A stretch of DNA of 14,261 nucleotides, taken from assembly GCA_049317465.1 (NCBI GenBank), contig JBMOIF010000061.1, positions 1-14,261 of the forward strand, read 5' to 3'. The notes under the pieces were generated by a model. It was not told the DNA's origin. It ran no database searches and saw nothing but the letters and a program-made list of their open reading frames with translations. Positions 6,471-12,178 of the stretch are shown here, piece after piece (position 1 is the stretch's first letter; the number at the start of each line of letters is the position of its first letter). This DNA comes from CAIQIA01 sp049317465 (GTDB lineage Bacteria; Cyanobacteriota; Cyanobacteriia; PCC-6307; Cyanobiaceae). The position numbers and the translations under genes were made by a program.

Positions 6471-6487
6471 AGTATTACAACAATATT
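6471..6487 (-). promoter_or_regulatory. AT-rich promoter/operator relic of the broken RHH-PIN module
   Basis: AGTATTACAACAATATT is a small AT-rich island in very GC-rich DNA, 23 bases upstream of the broken antitoxin ATG. Its outer parts are imperfectly inverted (AGTATT versus AATATT). It could hold the -10 box and the RHH operator of the dead module. This is inferred from position and composition. Confidence 0.3.
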
Positions 6488-6536
6488 AAGGGGTGCCGGA
6501 GCATGGGGCAGCCGCGACGGTGGGAGGCCGTTTGCT

Positions 6537-6680
6537 TCACAACAGCCGGGAATCAAAGGCGAACGGTTCATCGCTGATCAGGCGCAGGCGGGCGGCTTCC
6601 GGATGGCGGGGATTGATGAGAACGTTGCGCTCCACCCGCATCAGCTGAAGATGCCGAAGTTCAGCTGCAACAGCACCTCA
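6537..6680 (-). pseudogene. C-terminal remnant of a RES-domain toxin
   Basis: Immediately after the stop of the Xre-like gene and in the same frame, about 47 codons read as the last part of a RES-domain toxin: RVERNVLINPRHPEAARL followed by EPFAFDSRLL and TGA at 6539-6537. RES toxins, such as MbcT, degrade NAD+ and end in this way. The catalytic N-terminal two thirds are missing. Together with the truncated antitoxin this is the scar of a deletion. No function is expected. Confidence 0.7.
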
Positions 6681-6977
6681 GTTGGGGGCCCGGAACCAGA
6701 GGCGGGCGTGATCGAGACTGCCCAGCACGGCAACCACATGGGCGGTGGCCCGCGCTAACCGGTAGAGCCGATCCAACTCCTGGGGGTTGAGCTGGCGGGC
6801 CTCCTTGCGGCGGGACACGGTGCGCGCGGGGATGCCAAGCAGCAGAGCGCACTGCTGGGGGGAGAGCTCAAGCTGCTGGCGCAGATCCACAGCATCAGCG
6901 GCCGGCAGACCGAGAAACCGCTCGGCACCATCCGGCAGCGTGGCTGTGGCGGCTGGGGTGGAACCGACGGGTGCCAT
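6678..6977 (-). CDS. Xre/MbcA/ParS-like (DUF2384) antitoxin, C-terminally truncated
   Basis: A 99-residue protein that begins like the antitoxins of RES toxins. A helical region (FLGLPAADAVDLRQQLELS) is followed by a helix-turn-helix-like segment SPQQCALLLGIPARTVSRRK at about 39-58, then LDRLYRLARATAHVVAVLGS and ARLWFRAPN. Family members continue with an aLGG-PldLL segment and a G-x-x-x-V helix for another 35-40 residues, and here TGA cuts exactly after APN. I chose ATG 6977; the frame is open to 7145 but that part overlaps the Zeta-like gene. DNA binding may survive, whereas RES binding should be lost, and no RES toxin remains to be bound. It lies 34 bases downstream of the Zeta-like gene, so it may be co-transcribed with it. 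Confidence 0.7.
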   Translation of the reverse strand: MAPVGSTPAATATLPDGAERFLGLPAADAVDLRQQLELSPQQCALLLGIPARTVSRRKEARQLNPQELDRLYRLARATAHVVAVLGSLDHARLWFRAPN

Positions 6978-7011
6978 CTGGCAAGGCAGCCTCAAGCTGG
7001 GGCGAGGGTGA

Positions 7012-7602
7012 TCACTCCAGCGAGGGTCCGCCGAGCAGTGCAGCGGCCCAGGTGGGCAGGGGCTCTTGATGGCGCTCCAGCACCCCATCACGCAGGCTGA
7101 ACACCGGCACAAAGGGATCTTCAGCGGAGGAGTTGTCAAACACACGCAACTCGTCGAGCAGGGGAACGGTGCGGCGCACGTGATCCAGGGTTCTTGGGAT
7201 CCGGCTGATCACCTTGTCATCCGGAACGGTGTGGCCACGCTCGCGCACACGCTGCTGAACCCGCGCCAGGTTGAGCTGGCTGTGCTGCAGATGAATCACC
7301 ACCATGATCACGCGATAGCCCAGGCTTCTGGCACGGGCAACCACATCGATTTTGGAAGGATGCGAATAGACGGTTTCGTAGCAGAAGCTCAGCCCCTGCA
7401 GCATCAGGCTGTCGCGCTGCTGCTCGGCCAGGCGTGCTGCGGCATAACTGTTGGCCTCAGGAGCATCGGGATAGGCCAGGCGCGCGAGACGATCGGCATT
7501 CACAAAGGGCAGGCCCAGCCGTTCCAGCACCAGGCGATGGAAGGTGGATTTGCCGGCACCGTTGCCGCCCACCAGCAGCCACAGCTGCGGTTGGGCGCTC
7601 AA
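7012..7602 (-). CDS. Zeta-like P-loop kinase toxin
   Basis: A 196-residue P-loop protein of the Zeta toxin type. Zeta/PezT kinases phosphorylate UDP-N-acetylglucosamine and block cell wall synthesis; that this member uses the same substrate is inferred. Walker A is VGGNGAGKST at about 11-20. A conserved acidic site follows in FVNADRLARLA, then CYETVYSHPSK, LGYRVIMVV, and the Zeta-type block RVRERGHTVPDDKVISRIPR with its arginines, ending in LLDELRVFDNS. The start is TTG (7602-7600), sharing TTGA with the stop of the upstream ParD-like antitoxin gene, which points to low and coupled translation. All expected motifs are present and the gene looks intact. Confidence 0.85.
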   Translation of the reverse strand: MSAQPQLWLLVGGNGAGKSTFHRLVLERLGLPFVNADRLARLAYPDAPEANSYAAARLAEQQRDSLMLQGLSFCYETVYSHPSKIDVVARARSLGYRVIMVVIHLQHSQLNLARVQQRVRERGHTVPDDKVISRIPRTLDHVRRTVPLLDELRVFDNSSAEDPFVPVFSLRDGVLERHQEPLPTWAAALLGGPSLE

Positions 7603-8015
7603 GCGTCTTGGGGCTCGAGCGGTTGAAATGCACCATCCTGAAAGTGGCCGATGCAGCGGCTGCCATCGGGGCCCAGGCGCTCCAGCAGGCCGGGCCGGCC
7701 TGCGCAGGCCTGGTAGCGCTCAGCGGCGGTGGTGACCTGGCAGGCCAATGCACCGGCAAGCCGATCAGCGTCCAGAGCGGCAAACACTGCCTGCGGATCC
7801 GGCGGCGCCACCTGCACCGGCTCCACCGTGAGCCTGGCCACGCCGCTCTGCACGGCCAGGAGGCTATCGGGATCCACCAGGCCCGCCACCTGCTGGCCGA
7901 GGGCGGCCCAGTACTCCACCTGCTGGGCGGCACTGCGATGGTGCCTGGCCCCGGCCTGGGCGGCCCGCTCCATCAGCTCAGCCTGGAGACGCACCGGCGT
8001 AGAGGATTTGGGCAC
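7599..8015 (-). CDS. ParD-like antitoxin, probable partner of the Zeta-like toxin
   Basis: A 138-residue protein. The N-terminal PVRLQAELMERAAQAGARHH plus RSAAQQVEYWAALGQQVA is an RHH-like strand and two helices, typical of the ParD-like family (PF11903 as I remember it), which often precedes Zeta or other toxin genes. The middle (DPQAVFAALDADRLAGAL) and the tail (RPGLLERLGPDGSRCIGHF) also match what I recall of the family and probably cover the toxin. The start is GTG at 8015-8013; no ATG lies nearby in frame. A 12-base inverted repeat sits 20 bases upstream. It overlaps the toxin gene by 4 bases. Confidence 0.78.
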   Translation of the reverse strand: MPKSSTPVRLQAELMERAAQAGARHHRSAAQQVEYWAALGQQVAGLVDPDSLLAVQSGVARLTVEPVQVAPPDPQAVFAALDADRLAGALACQVTTAAERYQACAGRPGLLERLGPDGSRCIGHFQDGAFQPLEPQDA

Positions 8016-8034
8016 GGGCCTGGCCGACAGGGCT

Positions 8035-8060
8035 CACTGGTCAGTGTAGTGATCTGCTAC
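8035..8060 (-). promoter_or_regulatory. Inverted repeats upstream of the ParD-like/Zeta operon
   Basis: CACTG-GT-CAGTG at 8035-8046 is a perfect 5-base inverted repeat 20 bases before the antitoxin start. It is joined by GTAG-TGATCTG-CTAC at 8046-8060. Such sites suit an autoregulating RHH-like antitoxin. No clear -10 box was found beside them. Confidence 0.4.
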
Positions 8061-8077
8061 CGCTTCTGCCGGCCGAG

Positions 8078-8266
8078 GTGCAGGGCTGGGCAGAAGGTGC
8101 AGTGGCGGCCTACCGGCGAGGTGATCCGGCGGAAGCGTTGCGGCTGCAGCAGCAGGTGGCGGCCTGGCTGCGGGCCAACCGGGGGCGGGAAGATGCTGAG
8201 CTGGCGGGTGCCCTGAGCAACCTGGGGGTGAGGTACAGCGAAGTGGGCCACCGAGCGGGAGCGCTG
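8078..8266 (+). pseudogene. Fragment of a TPR-repeat protein
   Basis: Roughly 60 codons read as tetratricopeptide repeat: RRGDPAEALRLQQQ followed by DAELAGALSNLGVRYSEVGH and RAGALP. This is the usual pattern of small and large residues in tandem TPR proteins, with the NLG-x-RYSE-x-G-x-R-x-x-AL helix pair. Only about one and a half repeats are present, then the similarity ends in GQNSPHRS. There is no convincing start codon or SD (GTG at 8078 merely opens the frame). It fills most of the 330 bases between two divergent TA operons and is best read as debris of a larger gene. Confidence 0.55.
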
Positions 8267-8322
8267 CCGGGGCAAAACTCACCTCACCGCTCTGCCGGAT
8301 GCCAGGCGCCTTACGTCCATTC

Positions 8323-8339
8323 GTAGTACGGTCAACTAC
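8323..8339 (+). promoter_or_regulatory. Perfect inverted repeat before the RHH-RelE operon (candidate operator)
   Basis: GTAGT-ACGGTCA-ACTAC has perfect 5-base arms and a 7-base spacer and ends 6 bases before the antitoxin ATG. This position would block translation initiation or transcription start, and the shape fits an RHH dimer pair. Autoregulation by the antitoxin-toxin complex is the family norm; binding here is inferred. Confidence 0.45.
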
Positions 8340-8345
8340 AACGCC

Positions 8346-8654
8346 ATGCTTCCCGTGGGCCATCCACCAGGCACGTCGGCTCGAGACCCTGCCAAGGGCG
8401 CGGGTTCCCCGCAGGCGGTGCGGCTGCCACCGGAGCTACTGGAGCGCATCGACCGCTATGCCGCCCGGCTGGAGCATGACCTTCATCTGTCGGTGAGCCG
8501 CAGCGATGCCTTGCGCCGGCTGCTCACCCTGGCCCTCGAAGATGCCGAAGACACCGCCGAAGCCGAAGCCATCCTGCGGGCCCATGAGCCGCGGGTGAGC
8601 TGGGAGGCGCTCAAGGCCGACACCTCCGCCTTGGAGCAGCCACCAGCACCTTGA
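8346..8654 (+). CDS. RHH-type antitoxin of a RelE/ParE-like module
   Basis: A 102-residue antitoxin. A ribbon-helix-helix domain spans about 24-64: strand QAVRLPPELLERIDRYA, then LHLSVSRSDALRRLLTLAL. It is followed by an acidic, Ala/Glu-rich helix (EDAEDTAEAEAIL) and a C-terminal tail that would wrap the toxin. About 22 residues precede the strand; ATG 8346 is used because it follows a perfect inverted repeat. Its TGA overlaps the toxin's TTG start (8651-8654). The module lies on the plus strand, opposite to the Zeta-like operon. Confidence 0.85.
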   Translation: MLPVGHPPGTSARDPAKGAGSPQAVRLPPELLERIDRYAARLEHDLHLSVSRSDALRRLLTLALEDAEDTAEAEAILRAHEPRVSWEALKADTSALEQPPAP

Positions 8655-8911
8655 GCTACCGGATTGAGTTCGTGCGCTCCGCCGCCAAGGCCTACACCCG
8701 GCTGGATCCCGTGCTGCGGCGCCGGGTAGACCGTGAACTCAGTCGCCTGAGTGCCTCACCCCGCCATCCTGGCGTGATCCGCCTGCAATCCGAAGACGAG
8801 CTTTACCGCGTGCGGATCGGTGATCTGCGGCTGTTGTTCAGCGTGGAGGATCAAATTCTGCTGGTGTTGATCGTCAAGATCGGCGATCGTGGATCGGTGT
8901 ATCGCGGTTAG
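8651..8911 (+). CDS. RelE/ParE-family toxin
   Basis: An 86-residue protein of the RelE/ParE superfamily. Its sequence order matches the fold: YRIEFVRSAAKAYTRLD, then RRRVDRELSRLSASP, then ELYRVRIGDLRLLFSVED, then ILLVLIVKIGDRGSVYR. Many relatives are ribosome-dependent mRNA interferases, while ParE types poison gyrase; the Arg-rich GDLRLLFSV strand and final DRGSVYR favour the RelE side but do not decide it. The start codon is TTG inside a TTGA overlap with the antitoxin stop. The gene looks complete. Confidence 0.88.
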   Translation: MSYRIEFVRSAAKAYTRLDPVLRRRVDRELSRLSASPRHPGVIRLQSEDELYRVRIGDLRLLFSVEDQILLVLIVKIGDRGSVYRG

Positions 8912-9188
8912 TGCCCCCATGCTCAGACCGCAGCCATCGCCTCACCAGCTAAGCGGCGCCCCTTGGAGTGGTGTAACTCGGGAGGAGCAGCCTTGGCCAT
9001 GGGTGGGCCGGTCTGTGACCCTGTTCGGAGCACTACCACCAAACAGAACATGGATGATCGGCATTTCGCCTGGGCTCGGGCTGGCCATGGGGGTGGAACC
9101 TTCACGCTACGAAGAAACAATCGAGGCGCCTGCGGCGCCACCGCGGCAAAAGCCAAAAGTGGAGCTGACCCGCTGCCATGGACAACGC
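8912..9188. other. Unassigned intergenic stretch, no recognisable gene
   Basis: These 277 bases contain open frames on both strands, but none resembles a protein family I know. One plus frame is continuous with the MazF remnant that follows, so a predicted hypothetical protein from ATG 8919 would be a chimera. A compact hairpin-forming motif GGCGCC-TGC-GGCGCC lies at 9125-9139. I see no tRNA, transposase or terminator. Confidence 0.5.
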
Positions 9189-9338
9189 GGCACGCCGCCA
9201 TGCCTGGTGGTGATTGACCCCGCCGTGAACGGCAGCCAGTTGATCCGCCGTTGCTACGGCCAGGTGAGCGAGGCGGAACTGGCCGCGATCGATGCGGACC
9301 TGCGGCTGTATCTCGGTCTGGAGCCGGATCCGGGCTGA
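9189..9338 (+). pseudogene. C-terminal remnant of a MazF/PemK-like toxin
   Basis: The last 45 codons before TGA 9336-9338 resemble the C-terminus of MazF-type mRNA interferases: AVNGSQLI corresponds to the usual VNVSQL, and GQVSEAELAAIDADLRLYLG to the final helix (Gx(L/V)SxxxLxxID-x-xLRLxLGL). About ten residues between SQL and the helix, normally carrying a TxDKxRL-like strand, seem to be missing. The N-terminal half with the GEIWW start and the catalytic Arg/Thr is absent. The upstream frame is open by chance. No MazE-like antitoxin was found next to it. Confidence 0.5.
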
Positions 9339-9431
9339 GCACGGGCGATGCAAAGGCGGCCACCACAGCAGCAGGTCATCGGCGACGGACTGAGTCGCGC
9401 TGCTATCCCCGAATCCCCCCCCACGACCCCG

Positions 9432-9460
9432 GTCACCATCCGGGTGACTCCCGGTAGAAT
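9432..9460 (+). promoter_or_regulatory. Promoter and inverted-repeat operator of the RHH/membrane-protein pair
   Basis: TAGAAT at 9455-9460 is a good -10 hexamer, 67 bases before the RHH ATG. Just upstream lies a perfect inverted repeat GTCACC-ATCCG-GGTGAC (9432-9448), which covers the place where a -35 box would be. An RHH protein encoded next door is a natural candidate to bind it. The assignment is by pattern and position. Confidence 0.42.
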
Positions 9461-9526
9461 GCCGTTGCCGGTCCGGCTGATCCGGGGCTGGCCGCCACCA
9501 CCCACACTGTCTTCAGCAGCAAAACC

Positions 9527-9727
9527 ATGCCACGCCTAGAGGTCAGAGTCAGCGAAGATCTGCAGCGCGATCTGGACGCTTTCGCGCGCGAGGACGAAAC
9601 CACTCGCAACGAAATCATTCGTCGCGCCATGGCGCTTTACGCCCACGCCAGGGCTGAGGTGAATCAAGGCGGCGCTGTCCTTCTTCAGTCTGCCGAAGGA
9701 ACGACTCGGCAAATCGTCGCCCTCTAG
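9527..9727 (+). CDS. Small ribbon-helix-helix (CopG-like) protein
   Basis: A 66-residue protein that is almost wholly a DNA-binding RHH domain: strand MPRLEVRVSEDLQRDLDAFA, then a turn with TTRNEIIRRAMALYAHARAE. A short tail ends in LLQSAEGTTRQIVAL. It should act as a dimer, as a regulator or an antitoxin. It is preceded by a -10 box and an inverted repeat and followed 20 bases later by a small membrane-protein gene on the same strand. No known toxin is adjacent. The DNA here is less GC-rich than the housekeeping flanks. Confidence 0.82.
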   Translation: MPRLEVRVSEDLQRDLDAFAREDETTRNEIIRRAMALYAHARAEVNQGGAVLLQSAEGTTRQIVAL

Positions 9728-9747
9728 GGTTACCTCTAGCTGCCGCA

Positions 9748-10035
9748 ATGCCGAACGCTGATCCTCTGAACCTCAAGACGGACGATGACCTTTCGGTCCC
9801 AGGGGCTGGCGGGAAGATCTCAAAATACAAAACTGAAAGAGAAGAATCAGCGCAGGAGGAAGCGCACCGCCACAAGAAAGAAACAAGAGAGCATTGGTTC
9901 CGAATGGGGCTGATTGCGGCGATCCTGATTGCGATGGTCTCCTACGTCACGACCGCGTCCAGCCAGGAGGATAAAAAGTGGGGATTCGGCGTTATCGGAA
10001 CCATTGTCGGCTACGCGATCAGGGGGCCGCTCTGA
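9748..10035 (+). CDS. Small membrane protein of unknown function, paired with an RHH gene
   Basis: A 95-residue protein I do not recognise. It has a polar N-terminus (residues 1-25), a strongly charged, probably helical or coiled-coil segment at about 26-50 (KYKTEREESAQEEAHRHKKE), a clear transmembrane helix at about 52-70 (MGLIAAILIAMVSYVTTAS), a short charged loop (QEDKK), and a second weaker hydrophobic segment WGFGVIGTIVGYAI at 78-91. Codons are visibly A-richer (AAA, GAA, AAG runs) than in the flanking genes, which suggests recent transfer. With the upstream RHH gene it could form a regulator/effector pair, for example a membrane toxin or a phage-derived protein. That is speculation from layout and composition. 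Confidence 0.7.
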   Translation: MPNADPLNLKTDDDLSVPGAGGKISKYKTEREESAQEEAHRHKKETREHWFRMGLIAAILIAMVSYVTTASSQEDKKWGFGVIGTIVGYAIRGPL

Positions 10036-10109
10036 TGCCTGGCAGGACATGACCCTGGCGGAACTGCGCTAGGCATTCCCCCTCACTCAGGACACGCTGG
10101 CTAAGAACC

Positions 10110-10718
10110 TCAACTAGCCCTGGCCATGTACCGGTAGCCCGACCGGCCTGATTCCATCTCCCGGCTGCGACTGAGGGCCAGCAGATCTTCCTTGGCCCCT
10201 TCGCCCACCGACGACAACTTCTGTTTGACGACATCCACCGAGTCGCCGCCACGGATCGGCAGCGGCAGCCCCAGGAGTGTGCTCACGGCACCCCAGCGCT
10301 GGGCCGAACGGTTGCGCTCCTCCTGCTGCTCGATGATCTGCCGCTGCTGACCCTCGACTGCTGCCTTGGCCTGGGCCTCCTGCTTCTGCCCCACGGCGAT
10401 GTGGCGGTGCACATGGTGCGCCATCTCGTGGCCGACCACACAGGCGATCGCGGCGTTGTCGCCCGCCAGCTGATCGAGCAGGCCGCCGTAGATGCTCAGC
10501 AGGTTGGTTTCGGAGGCGAAGGCGTTGATGTCGTAGCGGGGGTTGACGCGCACCCGCCAGGGTGTTTCGTCGAGCCCGTTGGCGCGGGCCGGGGCCGACC
10601 ATGCAGCCGGTGTCGCGGCCATCGCGGCCGTTGCCAGCAGGGCCAGAAAGCGGGTCGCCGCCACGGACGTAAGGCTGTAAAAGTTGCCGCAGGGGGTAGC
10701 AGCCCCCGCTGCCACCAC
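10110..10718 (-). CDS. M48-family metalloprotease, truncated at the C-terminus, possibly a pseudogene
   Basis: Up to 202 residues on the minus strand. A secretion signal is visible around residues 19-43 (VAATRFLALLATAAMAATPA, then AWSAPARA), so a GTG at 10664 is a likely true start; the ORF itself begins with GTG at 10718. The peptidase part contains WRVRVNPRYDINAFA, then VVGHEMAHHVHRH, in which the zinc motif HEMAH lies at 97-101, then a Gln/Glu-rich helix. The last part is SREMESGRSGYRYMARAS. Family members read EMEADR-x-GYRYMARAGFDP and continue for about another 60-100 residues. Here the Asp is Gly and the protein stops right after MARA. It starts 3 bases after the menF stop. Proteolytic activity is doubtful. 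Confidence 0.72.
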   Translation of the reverse strand: MVAAGAATPCGNFYSLTSVAATRFLALLATAAMAATPAAWSAPARANGLDETPWRVRVNPRYDINAFASETNLLSIYGGLLDQLAGDNAAIACVVGHEMAHHVHRHIAVGQKQEAQAKAAVEGQQRQIIEQQEERNRSAQRWGAVSTLLGLPLPIRGGDSVDVVKQKLSSVGEGAKEDLLALSRSREMESGRSGYRYMARAS

Positions 10719-10721
10719 CGT

Positions 10722-12104
10722 TCAACCCACCGGCAGATCGGCGGCGGTGATCAGCTGCTGCTGCAGCACCTGCAGCTTGAGGGCCACCTCCTGCAGCTCC
10801 CGCTCGGGTCGCGAACCGCGCACCAGACCCGCGCCGGCGGTGAGTTCGAGGCTGGCCCCCCGCAGCACCCCGCTGCGGATCGCCACCCGCAGCTCGGCAT
10901 CACCGGCCGTATCGATCCAGCCGATGGGGGCGGCGTAAAGGCCGCGTTCGAACGGTTCGAGGCTGCGCAGCCAGGCCATGGCCTGCCGTCGGGGCAGGCC
11001 CGCCACCGCCGGTGTGGGATGCAGCGCCGCCGCCAGCCGCAGCGGATGCTGGCCCGTGAGCCGGGCCGTGATCGGCGTGTGCAGATGCCGCAGGGGGCCA
11101 TGGCGGGCCAGCCGCGGCCGCCGCGGCCGCCGCGGCTGCAGCCCCTGTTCGCGCAGGGCGGCGGCGATCGCCTCCACCACCAGCTCGTGCTCGTGGCGAT
11201 CCTTGGTCGACTGCAGCAGGGCTTCGGCGGGTTCACCGGGCGAGGCGGTGCCGGCCAGGGCATCACAGCGCAGCTGCCCCTGCCGCACGGCCAGCAACCG
11301 CTCCGGTGACGCACCGATCAGGTCACCCCCGTCGGCCAGCCCCCACAGGAACCGGCAGCTGCCCCCCTGGCCGCGGCGCAGCGCCTCCAGCAACACCCCC
11401 GGATCCAGCGGATCGGCCAGGTGCAGCCGCTGGCGCACCGCCAGCACCAGCTTGCTCAGCTCCCCCTCTTCGACCAGGGCCAGGGCCCGTTCGACCGCAT
11501 CGCGGTAGGCCCCCTGCCATGAGGTGCGATGCAGCACCTGCGGCGGCAAGGCCAGGGCCGCAGGCGGTGCCAGGGAGCGCAGGCGACAGGCCTGCTCCCA
11601 CAGCTCCTCGGCCACGGCCCGGGGGGTGACATCACCCCCCAGCCGCCGCTGCAGCCGCAGCCACACCGACCGGCCCTGGCGGCTCAGCTGCCAGCGCGGC
11701 AGCACCGCCCGCAGGCCCGGGAGGGCACCGGGACCATCCTGCAGCGGGCCATCAAAGAACGAGAAGGCCAGCAGCAGCCGCGGCCGGGCCAGGGGTGGGG
11801 TGTCCTCCACCTCGAGGCGACCGAGGCACAGCTGCGCGAAGCGCTGGGCCAGCTCGAACCGGCGCGGGCCGCTGAGTTCCAGGTGCTGGGCGATGCCGGC
11901 CGCCGCGAAACACAGCCCCGGTGCGCCATCCCAGAGCATCCGGAAGCTGTCGCGGCCGGGCAGCTGCGACCACACCTGCAGGGGATCGACGGGTGCCGGA
12001 CCCTCGAGGGGCAGGGCCAGGCTCAGCACGGCCTCCTCGTCGAGGGCGGCCGCCCGGCGGCTGGCCCGGGCGACCAGGTCGGTGAAGGTCAGGGACAGCG
12101 ACAC
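10722..12104 (-). CDS. menF: Isochorismate synthase
   Basis: Converts chorismate to isochorismate, the entry step to phylloquinone. About 460 residues from GTG 12104 (VSLSLTFTDLVARA); the frame is open to 12215, but that would run through the divergent promoter into menA, so I prefer the shorter start. The chorismate-binding domain is complete: Lys218 in SKLVLAVRQRL, GASPERL at 264-270, DALAGTASPG at 281-290, KDRHEHELVV at 301-310, HLHTPI, HPTPAVAG at 362-369, FERGLYAAPIGW, and GAGLVRGSRPERELQE. One residue is unusual, Ala where relatives have Gly in HPTPAVGG. A GC-only 9-base repeat encodes Pro/Arg at about 323-331. It is divergent from menA across 74 bases. Confidence 0.92.
   Translation of the reverse strand: MSLSLTFTDLVARASRRAAALDEEAVLSLALPLEGPAPVDPLQVWSQLPGRDSFRMLWDGAPGLCFAAAGIAQHLELSGPRRFELAQRFAQLCLGRLEVEDTPPLARPRLLLAFSFFDGPLQDGPGALPGLRAVLPRWQLSRQGRSVWLRLQRRLGGDVTPRAVAEELWEQACRLRSLAPPAALALPPQVLHRTSWQGAYRDAVERALALVEEGELSKLVLAVRQRLHLADPLDPGVLLEALRRGQGGSCRFLWGLADGGDLIGASPERLLAVRQGQLRCDALAGTASPGEPAEALLQSTKDRHEHELVVEAIAAALREQGLQPRRPRRPRLARHGPLRHLHTPITARLTGQHPLRLAAALHPTPAVAGLPRRQAMAWLRSLEPFERGLYAAPIGWIDTAGDAELRVAIRSGVLRGASLELTAGAGLVRGSRPERELQEVALKLQVLQQQLITAADLPVG
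11111..11135. repeat. Tandem 9-base GC repeat inside menF
   Basis: GCCGCGGCC is repeated 2.8 times at 11111-11135. It encodes a Pro-Arg-Arg series on the minus strand in a linker before the HLHTPI motif. It keeps the reading frame (period 9) and probably varies in copy number between strains without harm. Confidence 0.8.
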
Positions 12105-12178
12105 GCCGGCGCCGCAGCAGCGAGCAGAAGGACTGCTCAAATGTATGGGCGCTATCCGCCTCCCCTCCCGGGCCCCCC

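Noticed and set aside
8889..9338. A 149-codon frame as one hypothetical protein
   Set aside because: Its start lies inside the RelE-like gene and only the last 45-50 codons resemble a protein family (MazF C-terminus).
8923..9366. A 147-codon minus-strand frame covering the unassigned stretch
   Set aside because: No motif recognised, no start signal, and its composition is that of other antisense frames.
10049..10117. A short plus-strand frame MTLAELR-stop-AFPLTQDTLAKNLN
   Set aside because: It looks gene-like but is broken by TAG and too short to assign; it may be debris at the island edge.
10444..11171. HIP1 octamers as a functional site
   Set aside because: GCGATCGC occurs only twice here and is widespread in many cyanobacterial genomes; used only as a weak hint of lineage.
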